A stretch of DNA of 49,426 nucleotides from an uncultured Pseudomonadota bacterium (GTDB lineage Bacteria; Pseudomonadota; Gammaproteobacteria; Steroidobacterales; Steroidobacteraceae), in NCBI GenBank assembly GCA_903927005.1, contig CAIYLH010000087.1, forward strand, positions 1-49,426, in the 5' to 3' direction. Made by a program: the position numbers and the translations under genes. Position 1 is the first letter of the stretch; each line of letters begins with the position of its first letter. Below are positions 11,723 through 20,887 of this stretch, piece by piece. The notes under the pieces were generated by a model. That model saw only the letters and a program-made list of their open reading frames with translations, was not told where the DNA came from and did no database searches.

Positions 11723-12895
11723 ATGCTCATCATCCGCAACGCCGACGTGTACGCGCCTCACCCACTGGGCACGCAGGACCTGCTGCTCGGCGGCGGCCGG
11801 GTGCTGTGGATGGGCGCGCCCGGCGCGTTGCCCGCCCTGCCCGCCGTTCTGCAGGCGGGCAGCGAGGAGCTCGACCTTGCGGGTGCCCGGCTGATCCCCG
11901 GCCTGATCGACTGCCACGTGCATGTCACCGGCGGCGGCGGCGAGGCGGGTTTTCGCTCACGCGTTCCCCCGGTAGGCCTGAGCCGGTTCACAACCGCAGG
12001 CGTCACGACCGTCGTCGGCGTGCTGGGCACGGACGACGTCACGCGCACCCCGGGCGAGCTGCTGGCGACCGTGCAGGCGCTGCGCGAGGAGGGCTTGAAC
12101 GCCTGGGCGTGGACAGGCGGCTACCACCTGCCGCCGGCGACGCTGACCGGCAGCGTCCGCGGGGACCTGGTCCATCTTGAGCCGTTTGTCGGCATCGGTG
12201 AGCTCGCCATCAGCGACCACCGCTCCAGCCAGCCGACGCTCGACGAACTGCTGCGGCTCGCCGCCGACGCCCACGTTGCCGGGCTGATGACGGGCAAGGC
12301 CGGCGTGTTGCACCTGCATCTGGGCGACGGTCCGCGCGGACTGGAGCTGGTCCGCCGGGCGCTCGATACCAGTGAGTTGCCGCCGCGGGTGTTTCACCCC
12401 ACCCACGTCAATCGCCGCCGCGCGCTGTTCGACGAGGCGCTGGATCTGGCCCGCGCCGGCTGCACGATCGACCTGACGGCGTTCCCGGTCGAAGAGGGCG
12501 AGGACGCCTACACGGCGGCCGACGCACTGGCTCGCTACCTCGCCGCGCAGGCGCCCGCCGAGCGGATTACCGTGAGTTCCGACGCCGGTGGCTGCCTGCC
12601 TTGCTTCGATGGCGATGGGCGGGTGTGCCGGATGGATGTCGGCCAGGCCGGTGCGCTGCTGGCGACAATCGCTGAGCTGACCGGCCGAGGACTGGAGCTC
12701 GGCCGCGTGTTGCCTGCGTTCACCGCAAATCCCGCGAGGTTGCTGCGTCTGGCGCGTAAGGGCTCGATCGGCGCAGGTCAGGATGCGGACCTGGTCGCGC
12801 TGGACGCGACAGGAGCGGCGCGGACGGTCATCATCGGCGGCAACGTGCACGTTCGTGATGGCGTGGCCCTGCGCCGCGGCATGTTCGAGCACTGA
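11723..12895 (+). CDS. iadA: Isoaspartyl dipeptidase
   Basis: A 390-residue amidohydrolase, the same length as E. coli IadA. It hydrolyses beta-aspartyl dipeptides. Visible metal-site motifs are CHVHVTGGGGE (His65, His67), the MTGKAGVLHLHLGD segment, FHPTHVNR and SSDAGGCLP with the catalytic Asp. GELAISDHRSSQPT is typical of the family. In this locus the natural substrate is likely beta-Asp-Arg released from cyanophycin by the neighbouring cyanophycinase; that is inferred from context. It starts the iadA-cphB-cphA cluster, with 21 bp to cphB. Confidence 0.93.
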   Translation: MLIIRNADVYAPHPLGTQDLLLGGGRVLWMGAPGALPALPAVLQAGSEELDLAGARLIPGLIDCHVHVTGGGGEAGFRSRVPPVGLSRFTTAGVTTVVGVLGTDDVTRTPGELLATVQALREEGLNAWAWTGGYHLPPATLTGSVRGDLVHLEPFVGIGELAISDHRSSQPTLDELLRLAADAHVAGLMTGKAGVLHLHLGDGPRGLELVRRALDTSELPPRVFHPTHVNRRRALFDEALDLARAGCTIDLTAFPVEEGEDAYTAADALARYLAAQAPAERITVSSDAGGCLPCFDGDGRVCRMDVGQAGALLATIAELTGRGLELGRVLPAFTANPARLLRLARKGSIGAGQDADLVALDATGAARTVIIGGNVHVRDGVALRRGMFEH

Positions 12896-12916
12896 TCGGA
12901 GCAGGAGTCGACGCCG

Positions 12917-13756
12917 ATGCCCAGCAAGGTACCCGATGGCCAGCAACGCGGCTGGATCGTTCCGATCGGCGGCGCCGAGAACAAGGAAAACGACCGCCAT
13001 ATCCTCGAGCGGTTCGTGCGCGTGTCCGGCGGCGAGGCGGCCGACATAGTCGTGATCCCGACGGCGAGCCGCATGCACGAAACAGGTCCGCGCTATGAGC
13101 GCCTGTTCCGTGAGCTCGGCGCCGCCAACGTCAGCGTGATGGACTTCGATACGCGCCGTGACTGTCACGAGCCGGGTCGCCTGGAGCGGCTCACACAGGC
13201 CAGCGGCATCTTCTTCACCGGCGGCAACCAGCTCCGGCTGTCGACGCTGCTCGGGGGGACGCCGGTCGCCAAGCTGGTGCGGGTCCGCAACGCCCATGGC
13301 GTCACGGTGGGTGGCACCAGTGCCGGTGCCAGTATTCTCAGCGAGCACATGATCGCGTTCGGCGACGAGGGCTCCTCGGTGATCTCCGGCAGCGTGCGGC
13401 TCGCGCCGGGGCTTGGACTTACCAATCGCTTCATCATTGATCAGCACTTCCGTCAGCGCGACCGCCTCGGGCGGCTGATGACGGCGCTTGCCTACAACCC
13501 GTTTGCAGTCGGCATTGGCCTTGATGAGGACACCGCGGCGTTCATCGGCCCCGACGAGACGGTCGAGGTCGAGGGCAGTGGCGGGGTGACGATCGTCGAC
13601 GGCGCCGACCTGAGCTTTACGTCGATGGACTCGGTCAACGAGGGTCAGCCGGTCTGCATGCTGGGCATGCGCCTGCATGTGCTGGTCGCTGGCGCGACGT
13701 TCAACCTGCACACGCGGCTCGCCGATGGCAGCCGCCTGATGCGCCCGAAGGAGTGA
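12917..13756 (+). CDS. cphB: Cyanophycinase
   Basis: A 279-residue serine peptidase of family S51. It cleaves the polymer cyanophycin into beta-Asp-Arg dipeptides. The nucleophile is Ser135 in GGTSAGAS. Other family segments are IPIGGAENKENDR-like (VPIGGAENKEND), FFTGGNQLRL and GLGLTNRFIIDQHF. It lacks a signal peptide, so it is the intracellular form acting on the cell's own store. It lies between iadA and cphA, so degradation and synthesis genes are co-located. Confidence 0.95.
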   Translation: MPSKVPDGQQRGWIVPIGGAENKENDRHILERFVRVSGGEAADIVVIPTASRMHETGPRYERLFRELGAANVSVMDFDTRRDCHEPGRLERLTQASGIFFTGGNQLRLSTLLGGTPVAKLVRVRNAHGVTVGGTSAGASILSEHMIAFGDEGSSVISGSVRLAPGLGLTNRFIIDQHFRQRDRLGRLMTALAYNPFAVGIGLDEDTAAFIGPDETVEVEGSGGVTIVDGADLSFTSMDSVNEGQPVCMLGMRLHVLVAGATFNLHTRLADGSRLMRPKE

Positions 13757-13794
13757 CTTGCCGCTCGTCTGCGGACGGACGGGCCACGAAGCCG

Positions 13795-13835
13795 TATAAG
13801 TAGAGGGATCCGCGCGCGACGACGCGCGCGCTCCC
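13795..13835 (+). promoter_or_regulatory. Possible cphA leader: -10 element and strong GC hairpin
   Basis: TATAAG (13795-13800) is followed by a hairpin with two 8-nt CGCGCGCG arms (13811-13818 and 13823-13830) and an ACGA loop, extended by GGG/CCC pairs. No U-tract follows, so it is not an intrinsic terminator. It may influence cphA mRNA stability or translation. No convincing -35 is seen. Confidence 0.35.
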
Positions 13836-13872
13836 AGCGACGCTACCGCAACAAGGGATTGAAGCTGACGCC

Positions 13873-16689
13873 ATGCGCATCCTCGACCGCTCCGTCTACG
13901 TAGGCCCCTCCCTCCACGCTCACTTTCCGGTCATCCGGCTCGAGCTAGACCTCGGCGCGCTCGAGGCCTGGCCCACCGGCCGGCTCGGCGGCGAGTTCGT
14001 CGACCGCCTGGCGGTCGCGCTGCCTGGACTGGCAGAACACGGCTGCTCGTATCGCGTGCCCGGCGGCTTTCTGCGCCGCATGCGCGAGGACGAGGGCACC
14101 TGGCTCGGCCACGTGCTCGAACACGTCGCGATCGAGCTGCAGAACATCGCCGGCGAAGAAGTCACTTTCGGCAAGACCCGCAGCGCCGGGGCGGCGGGCG
14201 TCTACACGGTCGTCTACGAGTACGCGCAGCGCGATGAGGGCATCGCGGCCGGCGAACTGGGACTGCGCCTGCTGTGCTCGTTGTTGCCGGACGCGCTGCG
14301 CCCCGAGGACAGCGTGCCGGAGGGCTGGTGCTGGCCCGAGGCGCGGGATGAGTTCATTCGCTTCGCGCAGCGCCGGGCGCTGGGCCCTTCGACCGCCTCG
14401 CTGGTCAAGGCGGCCGAGCAGCGTGACATTCCCTGGCTGCGACTCAACGAACAATCGCTGGTGCAGCTCGGCCATGGCAAGTACCAGCAGCGCATCCAGG
14501 CGACCGTGACCGGTCGCACCTCCCACATCGCGGTGGAACTGGCGAGCGACAAGGAAGAGACCAACAAGATCCTCGCGACGCTCGGCCTGCCGGTGCCGAA
14601 GCAGGAGCTGGTGACCAGTGACGGCCAGGCGGTACGCGCCGCACACCGTATCGGCTTCCCGGTAGTGACCAAGCCCTACAACGGTAACCATGGCCGCGGC
14701 ATCTCGATCCGGCTGACCACCGACGACGAAGTCAGCGCCGGCTACGCCGTCGCGCGTGAGCATTCGCGCTCGGTGATCGTCGAGACGTTCCTCGAGGGCG
14801 ATGATCATCGCCTGCTGGTGGTCAACGGTGAGCTGGTCGCCGCGACCCGTCGTACGCCCGGTCATGTCGTCGGCGATGGCACCTCGACCGTCGCGCAGCT
14901 GATCCAGGTCGTCAACCAGGACCCGCGCCGCGGCATCGGTCACGAGAAGGTGCTGACGCGCCTGGAGCTCGACGCACAGGCCGTGAAGATGCTCGAGCAG
15001 GTGGCCATGACCGCCGAGTCCGTGCCGGCGCATGGCGAGACGGTCTATCTGCGCTCGACCGCGAACCTGTCCACCGGCGGCACGGCCACCGATGTCACCG
15101 ATGTGATCCACCCCGACAACCGCGAAATGGCCGAGCGCGCAGTGCGCGCGATTGGGCTGGATGTCGGCGGTGTGGACTTTCTGTCGAAGAACATCACCGA
15201 GAGCTATCGCACGATCGGCGGCGGCATCTGCGAGGTGAATGCCGCGCCGGGATTTCGCATGCATGTCGCGCCCAGCGAAGGCACGCCGCGTGACGCGGCG
15301 GGCCCGGTGATTGACATGCTGTTCCCGCCGGGCGTGCCGTCCCGCGTGCCGATCGCGGCAATCACCGGCACCAACGGCAAGACCACGACCTCCCGCATGC
15401 TCGCGCACATCGTCAAGATGGGCGGCTACACGCCGGGATTCACGACCACGGATGGCGTCTACATCGACGGCCAGCGCACCGTGCAGGGCGACATGACAGG
15501 GCCGGTGGCGGCGCGCATGGTGCTGGCCGACCCGCAGATCGACTTCGCCGTACTCGAGACTGCGCGTGGCGGCCTGTTGCGCGCCGGCATGGGCGTGCGC
15601 GAGGTCAACGTCGGCGCTGTGCTTAACGTGCAGTCCGACCACCTGGGGCTGAAGGGCATCGATACGCTCGAGCAGCTCGCCGAGGTCAAGCGCATCGTCG
15701 TGGAGATCGCCACCGACTGCGCGGTGCTCAACGCCGACGATCCGCTGGTGCTGCGCATGGCGGCGCACACCGAGGCGAAGAACATCTGCTACGTGACCGT
15801 AAATCCGCAGCACACGCTGGTGCGCGAGCACATCCGCGCCGGCGGCCGTGCCTGCGCGCTCGAGGCGGGCGTCAATGGCCAGATGATCGCGCTGTACGAT
15901 CGCGGCGGCCACATCCCGCTGGTGTGGACGCATCTGATCCCGGCGACGCTCGAAGGTCGCGCGATGCACAACGTGCAGAACGCGATGTTCGCCGCGGCCA
16001 TGGCGTTCTCGTTCGGCATCAAGCTCGACGCGATCCGCCAGGGCCTGCGCACATTCGACTCGACGTTCTTCCAGGCGCCGGGTCGCATGAACGTGTTCAA
16101 CGAGCATCCGTTCAAGGTGCTGTTCGATTACGGCCACAACGCCCACGCGGTCGCGGCGATGGCGGATCTGGCGCAGCGGCTGGAGGTGACCGGTCGCCGT
16201 CTGGTCGTACTCGCAGGTCCGGGTGATCGTCGCGACGAGGATCTGGTCGCGATCGCCAATGCGGTGGCGGGGCGTTTCGACCACTACATCTGCCGGCGTG
16301 ACGACAGCCTGCGCGACCGTGCGCCGGACGAGGTGCCGAGAATTCAGGCGAAGGCACTGCGTGCCGCGGGAGTGCCGGACGCGGCGATCTCGATCATTCC
16401 CGACGAGCAGGAGGCGATTGCGGCCGCGCTGGAGATGGGCCAGCCTGGCGACCTGCTGCTGGTGTTTGCCGATTCACTGGTGCGCTCGTGGAAGCAGATC
16501 ACGAAGTTCCGGCCTGCCGGCGCAGCGCCGGCCGCGCCGACCGTCGCATCTTCTGCGGCGGCGCCTGCCGCCACCTATGCATCGGAGCCGACCCCGGGTG
16601 CAGGCGACGGCCGGCCGGACACCTTCAGCCTCGAAGGCCTGATCCGCGATGAGCGCGGCGTACGGCTTGCGCCGGAGGTCGACGACTGA
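13873..16689 (+). CDS. cphA: Cyanophycin synthetase
   Basis: A 938-residue enzyme that polymerises Asp and Arg into cyanophycin using ATP. The order is an N-terminal domain (residues 1-160), an ATP-grasp domain (about 215-480, with HIAVELASDKEETNKIL, PVVTKPYNGNHGRGI and FLEGDDHRLLVV) that adds Asp, and a Mur-ligase domain from about 490 (P-loop GTNGKTTTSR, then VLETARGGLLRAG and LFDYGHNAHA) that adds Arg. A low-complexity Ala/Pro tail of about 60 residues follows, longer than usual. It is the key anabolic gene of the locus. Confidence 0.96.
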   Translation: MRILDRSVYVGPSLHAHFPVIRLELDLGALEAWPTGRLGGEFVDRLAVALPGLAEHGCSYRVPGGFLRRMREDEGTWLGHVLEHVAIELQNIAGEEVTFGKTRSAGAAGVYTVVYEYAQRDEGIAAGELGLRLLCSLLPDALRPEDSVPEGWCWPEARDEFIRFAQRRALGPSTASLVKAAEQRDIPWLRLNEQSLVQLGHGKYQQRIQATVTGRTSHIAVELASDKEETNKILATLGLPVPKQELVTSDGQAVRAAHRIGFPVVTKPYNGNHGRGISIRLTTDDEVSAGYAVAREHSRSVIVETFLEGDDHRLLVVNGELVAATRRTPGHVVGDGTSTVAQLIQVVNQDPRRGIGHEKVLTRLELDAQAVKMLEQVAMTAESVPAHGETVYLRSTANLSTGGTATDVTDVIHPDNREMAERAVRAIGLDVGGVDFLSKNITESYRTIGGGICEVNAAPGFRMHVAPSEGTPRDAAGPVIDMLFPPGVPSRVPIAAITGTNGKTTTSRMLAHIVKMGGYTPGFTTTDGVYIDGQRTVQGDMTGPVAARMVLADPQIDFAVLETARGGLLRAGMGVREVNVGAVLNVQSDHLGLKGIDTLEQLAEVKRIVVEIATDCAVLNADDPLVLRMAAHTEAKNICYVTVNPQHTLVREHIRAGGRACALEAGVNGQMIALYDRGGHIPLVWTHLIPATLEGRAMHNVQNAMFAAAMAFSFGIKLDAIRQGLRTFDSTFFQAPGRMNVFNEHPFKVLFDYGHNAHAVAAMADLAQRLEVTGRRLVVLAGPGDRRDEDLVAIANAVAGRFDHYICRRDDSLRDRAPDEVPRIQAKALRAAGVPDAAISIIPDEQEAIAAALEMGQPGDLLLVFADSLVRSWKQITKFRPAGAAPAAPTVASSAAAPAATYASEPTPGAGDGRPDTFSLEGLIRDERGVRLAPEVDD

Positions 16690-18524
16690 ACGCGCCGCTG
16701 CTGCTGCCGTTCGACGATTCGCGCCGCCTGACCGGACCGAACCTCTACTTCGGCGCCACCGGCGCCGTGCTTGAGGTCGTCGGCATCGTCCCCGACGAGG
16801 CGCTGCTCGCCGGCTGGCGCCGCCGCGCTGAGCGTGCGCTCGGCTGGCTAGGCTGGTCCGAGCGCGAACTGGTGGCGCGCCGCCACGCAAGTGGCGTGTC
16901 GCTCGCCGTGCGTGCTCCGTGCGACCAGCTGTTTACTGCAACGGAGCTGAACGAGTGGGCGCTGTGCGCGACGCTGGCTGAGTTGGAGCCGGCGCGTACC
17001 GAAGAGCTCATGACGGCGCTGCTCGCCGCGGCATTGGAAAACGCAGCCGATCCGGCCAGCGTGATCCCGCCGCTGCTGGAGGAGGCGGGCGCACGCGCGC
17101 GCCTGCAGACACTCGCCGCGCGCGAGGCACAGCCGGCGCTGCAACGGCTGCTGGCGGCAGCGCACGGCCTGCAGGTCGTACTCGACGAGACGACGCTGAC
17201 GCTAGGCTCCGGCACTGGCGCGCACAATTTTTTATTGTCGGCGCTGCCCACAGCGGACGAGGTGCCCTGGGCTGACGTGCATGGGGTGCCGACGGCCGTG
17301 GTGACCGGCTCCAATGGCAAGACGACCACGGTGCGACTGCTGGCCGCCTGTGCCACCGCGGCGGGCCGCCTTGCCGGCTACAACTGTACGGATGGTGTCT
17401 TCCTCGGCGGGGAGCGGGTCGAGAGCGGTGATTACTCAGGTCCTGCGGGGGCACGCCGCGTGCTGCGTGACTCACGCGTCCAAACCGCCGTGCTGGAGAC
17501 CGCGCGGGGCGGGCTGCTGCGGCGAGGGCTTGCGCTGCTGACGGCGGATGTTGCGATCGTGACCAACGTCAGCGCTGATCATTTTGGCGAGTACGGCATC
17601 CATGACCTCGACGCACTGGCCGAGGTGAAGCTCAGTGTCGCGCGACTGCTCAGCGCTGGCAGCGGGCTGCTCGTGCTCAATGCCGACGACGCGGTGCTGT
17701 GCGCGTGCGCCGCGTCGCAGCCGGCGGATCTGCGCCGCGGCTGGTTCGCGCAGGATGCGGATCATCCGCAGCTCGTCGCGCAGCGTGCGGCAGGCGGCGC
17801 CACCTGCGGGGTACGCGACGGCGTGCTGTGGCTTGCGCAGGCCGGCGCCGAGACGCCGCTAGGCGTGATCGCGAACATGCCACTCGCTGTCGGTGGCAGT
17901 GCCGCCTACAACGTCGCGAACCTGGCCGCTGCTGCGCTGGGCGCGGTGGCGTTGGGGATAGCGCCTGCGACCATCGCGGGGGTATTTGAGTGTTTCGGTG
18001 CGGCACCCAGCGACAATCCTGGCCGGCTGATGCGCTTCGAGGTCGGTGGCGTGCAGGTGCTGGTCGACTACGCGCACAACCCGGCAGGCCTCTGCGGCCT
18101 GCTGACGGTGGCCGAGCACCTGCGCGGCGGGCAGGGTCGGCTGGGGCTGATCCTCGGTCATGCGGGTAACCGACTCGACGACGATATTCGGGCGTTGGCG
18201 CAGGTTGCCGCCGCGTTCAGGCCAGCGCTGGTCGTGGTCAAGGAGGATGAAGCGCATCTGCGCGGCCGGGCGCTGGGCGAGATTCCGCGCCTGCTGCGGG
18301 CAGAGCTGCTGCGTCTCGGCTTGCCGGATGCAGTGCTGCCGATGTGCAGCACCGAGCTCGAGGCGGCGCGTTGTGCGCTCGGCTGGGCGAAGCCGGGTGA
18401 CGTGCTCGCCTTGCCGGTGCACTCGGTGCTGGCGCGCGAGGCCGTGCTTGCGATGCTGCCGCTTGAGGCCCGCGCGGCCGCCCGCCGTGCGGCCCGGCCG
18501 CCGCCGCCGCCTGCCCGTCGCTGA
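16686..18524 (+). CDS. CphA-like Mur ligase lacking the ATP-grasp domain
   Basis: About 612 residues if read from 16686. It has a Mur-ligase core: VTGSNGKTTTVR (about 206-217), TDGVFLGGERVESGDYSGPA, AVLETARGGLLRRG, NVSADHFGEYGI and VLVDYAHNPAGLCGL. The core closely parallels the C-terminal half of CphA, but no ATP-grasp signature precedes it. It overlaps cphA, so it is probably coupled and helps cyanophycin metabolism or makes a related peptide bond; that is inference. Start problem: conserved-looking codons (SRRLTGPNLYFGATGAVLEV) lie upstream of the first standard start, GTG 16767. The overlapping CTG 16686 may initiate. The C-terminus is Ala/Arg/Pro-rich. Confidence 0.82.
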   Translation: MNAPLLLPFDDSRRLTGPNLYFGATGAVLEVVGIVPDEALLAGWRRRAERALGWLGWSERELVARRHASGVSLAVRAPCDQLFTATELNEWALCATLAELEPARTEELMTALLAAALENAADPASVIPPLLEEAGARARLQTLAAREAQPALQRLLAAAHGLQVVLDETTLTLGSGTGAHNFLLSALPTADEVPWADVHGVPTAVVTGSNGKTTTVRLLAACATAAGRLAGYNCTDGVFLGGERVESGDYSGPAGARRVLRDSRVQTAVLETARGGLLRRGLALLTADVAIVTNVSADHFGEYGIHDLDALAEVKLSVARLLSAGSGLLVLNADDAVLCACAASQPADLRRGWFAQDADHPQLVAQRAAGGATCGVRDGVLWLAQAGAETPLGVIANMPLAVGGSAAYNVANLAAAALGAVALGIAPATIAGVFECFGAAPSDNPGRLMRFEVGGVQVLVDYAHNPAGLCGLLTVAEHLRGGQGRLGLILGHAGNRLDDDIRALAQVAAAFRPALVVVKEDEAHLRGRALGEIPRLLRAELLRLGLPDAVLPMCSTELEAARCALGWAKPGDVLALPVHSVLAREAVLAMLPLEARAAARRAARPPPPPARR

Positions 18525-18530
18525 CGCGGT

Positions 18531-19826
18531 TCAGCGCGCCGCGGCCACGCGGTCGTCGCGCACGACCACGCCGCCCTTCATGACGAAGTTCAGCGTGCGC
18601 AGCGCACGGATGTCGGTCAGCGGATTCGTATCCAGCGCGATCAGGTCGGCATAGCGCCCCGGCGTGAGGCCGCCGAGGTCCTTCTCGGCGCCGAGCAGGC
18701 GCGCCGGGTTGACCGTCGCGGCACGCAGCGCCTCCAGCGGGCTCATGCCCGCCTCGACGTACAGCTCGGTCTCGCGCACCGCGGCAACCGTGCCCTGGTT
18801 CGGCTCGAATGGAAACTGATCCGTGCCCATCGCGATGTTTACGCCCACGCGGATCGCGGTACGCAGCGCCTGCCAGTGGACCTCGCCGACCGACTTCGCG
18901 CGCTCCAGGTACCACGGCGGCGAACCGATCTTGGCGAAAAATTCCAGCGCTCCGGCCTGGCTGACGACGATGGTCGGCACGTACCAGCCGCCGCGCTTCT
19001 TCATCTCGCGGAACACCGCTTCGTCGAGGTAGTAGCCGTGCTCGAAGCAGTCGACGCCCGCCTCCAGCGCCTGCATCGTCGCGATCGGCGAGCCGGTGTG
19101 GGCGTCTACCTTGACGCCGTGGCTGTGCGCGATCTCTACCGCCGCGCGCATCTCGGCGACGGTCATGTCGGCCGCGGCGATGTCGCCCTTGGTGTCGGCC
19201 AAGCCCTTGCTGATCATCAGCTTGATCCAGCTGGCGCCCGCCATGATCTGGCGGCGGCTGAACTTGACCACTTCGTCCGGGCCGTCGACGCCGTTGGCGA
19301 GGAACTCGGCACCATGGCCACCGGTGGGGATCAGCGGCTCGCCGGCTGACCAGATGCGCGGGCCCTGCAGCGTGCCGTGGTCGATCGCGGCCTTGACCGC
19401 GAACTCGACGTGCTTCTCTTCCCCGGTCAGTCGCACGCTGGTGGTGCCGGCATAGAGTGAGGCGCGGGCATTGTCGGCCATCCGCAGTGCCAGTGCGCCC
19501 TCCGACTCATGCGCGAGTTCCTCGCCCTGCGCGCCAGGCAGCACGAGCCCTAAGTGCACGTGCATGTCCATCAAGCCCGGCAGCAGCCAGCGGCCATCGG
19601 TACGGATCACCCGTGCACCGGCCGGCAGCGCGATGCGATCCGCCGGACCCACCGCGATGATGCGCTCGCCCGCCACCAGCACGATGGCGTCGGGAATCGT
19701 GCGGCCGGTCTCCACGTCGACAACGGTGCCGCCAACCAGCGCGGTCACGGGCCCGGCGGCGGCTGGCGCCGGCATCGACCATGGCGCGAGCAGTGCGCCG
19801 AGCAGGAGTGCGATCGCTGTCTTCAT
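18531..19826 (-). CDS. Secreted metal-dependent amidohydrolase
   Basis: A 431-residue protein with a signal peptide (residues 1-24, cleavage near AAA-GPV). Amidohydrolase ligands are visible: MDMHVHLGL, the lysine of WIKLMISKG, KVDAHTGS, CFEHGYYLDE and the Asp of GTDQFPFEPN. This subgroup includes Xaa-Pro or Xaa-Arg dipeptidases and imidazolonepropionase-like enzymes. It is convergent with the CphA-like gene, ending 6 bp away. A role in dipeptide breakdown is possible but unproven. Confidence 0.85.
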   Translation of the reverse strand: MKTAIALLLGALLAPWSMPAPAAAGPVTALVGGTVVDVETGRTIPDAIVLVAGERIIAVGPADRIALPAGARVIRTDGRWLLPGLMDMHVHLGLVLPGAQGEELAHESEGALALRMADNARASLYAGTTSVRLTGEEKHVEFAVKAAIDHGTLQGPRIWSAGEPLIPTGGHGAEFLANGVDGPDEVVKFSRRQIMAGASWIKLMISKGLADTKGDIAAADMTVAEMRAAVEIAHSHGVKVDAHTGSPIATMQALEAGVDCFEHGYYLDEAVFREMKKRGGWYVPTIVVSQAGALEFFAKIGSPPWYLERAKSVGEVHWQALRTAIRVGVNIAMGTDQFPFEPNQGTVAAVRETELYVEAGMSPLEALRAATVNPARLLGAEKDLGGLTPGRYADLIALDTNPLTDIRALRTLNFVMKGGVVVRDDRVAAAR

Positions 19827-19858
19827 GGGGGCTCCGGTCTGCGCTGCGGTCAGCGCGC

Positions 19859-20887
19859 TCAGGTGTTCAGGTTGTACTTCATGATCCGGCCGTGCCGGCC
19901 AGTGCGATCCCGCTCCAACTCGTAGACGTCGCCCCGCGGTCCCCGTGTGCGCGCGGTCACCTGCGCAATCGAGGCGAGCTCCTCAGCCATCAAAACGACC
20001 TCACCCAAGCGCACGTGCGCGGGCAGATGCGCGGCGCTCGTGGCGCCGACGATAGCCGCCGCGACCTGCGGCCGGGCGAGTACGGCGAGGGTTGCGACGG
20101 TGGCGATGTCGCAGTGGTGGCTGCGCGCGATGCCCGCCAGTACGCCGAGCAATTCCTGCAACAGCGCCCACGGACCGAAGTCCTCGATGATCAGCCGGTA
20201 CTTGGTTAGCGAGCGGTTGGCGAGCTCGCCCACCGGCTCGGCGGCACCGAGCCAGCGCTCGGACAGGAAGCCGCCAAGCACCGTGCCGTAGCACAGCAGC
20301 CCAATGCCGTGCTGCTGGCAGAACCCGACCATCGCCTGCGCGGGGCGGGCATCGACCAGCGAGTACTGCAGCTGGTGCGTGAGCACCGGCACGCCGGCGG
20401 CGACGATCTCGGTGAGCCGCGGCAGGTCGAAGTTGGTGACACCGATGTGGGCGATCTTGCCCTTCGCGCGCAGCCGCTCAAGCTCGAGCGCGACCTCGAC
20501 GTAGCGCGCCACGCTGTAGTCCCACCAGTGGAACTGCACCAGATCCAGTTGCTCGACGCCCAGCCGTGCGAGCGAGCGGTCGATGATGGTCTCGACATAG
20601 GCGCCGTCCGCGTCGACGAGGCGGTCCAGATCCGGCACGAACTTGGTGTGCACCCGAATCTGCCGGGCAAGCGCAGGGTACTCGCGCCGGAACGAGCCGA
20701 TCAGCTCCTCGACGCCGGTGTAGATGTCGGCGCAGTCGAAGCTCGTGATGCCCGCCTCAACGAATGCGGCCATGTCGCGCCGCGCCTGCAGCGGGTCGAC
20801 CGCGCCGTGGCCGCCGGCGAGATGCCAGCCGCCTTTGATCAGCCGCGAGACGTCATAGCCCGGCGCGAGCGTGTGGCGCGGGATCAC
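19859..20887 (-). CDS. Aldo/keto reductase
   Basis: A 342-residue NADPH-dependent (beta/alpha)8 oxidoreductase. Motifs: FDCADIYTGVEELIGSF (catalytic Asp/Tyr), the VHTKFVPD strand with lysine, LDLVQFHWWDY, IGVTNF and AAIVGATSAAHLP near the cofactor site. Its start overlaps the stop of the TIGR04076 gene by 4 nt, so the two are translated together. Substrate unknown. Confidence 0.9.
   Translation of the reverse strand: MIPRHTLAPGYDVSRLIKGGWHLAGGHGAVDPLQARRDMAAFVEAGITSFDCADIYTGVEELIGSFRREYPALARQIRVHTKFVPDLDRLVDADGAYVETIIDRSLARLGVEQLDLVQFHWWDYSVARYVEVALELERLRAKGKIAHIGVTNFDLPRLTEIVAAGVPVLTHQLQYSLVDARPAQAMVGFCQQHGIGLLCYGTVLGGFLSERWLGAAEPVGELANRSLTKYRLIIEDFGPWALLQELLGVLAGIARSHHCDIATVATLAVLARPQVAAAIVGATSAAHLPAHVRLGEVVLMAEELASIAQVTARTRGPRGDVYELERDRTGRHGRIMKYNLNT

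Noticed and set aside
13945-16284. Very long minus-strand ORF opposite cphA (779 codons), and similar ones opposite iadA/cphB, mnmG, acnD, prpC and atpA
   Set aside because: These are expected in high-GC coding DNA. They are rich in Arg/Ala/His low-complexity runs and lie opposite clearly identified genes.
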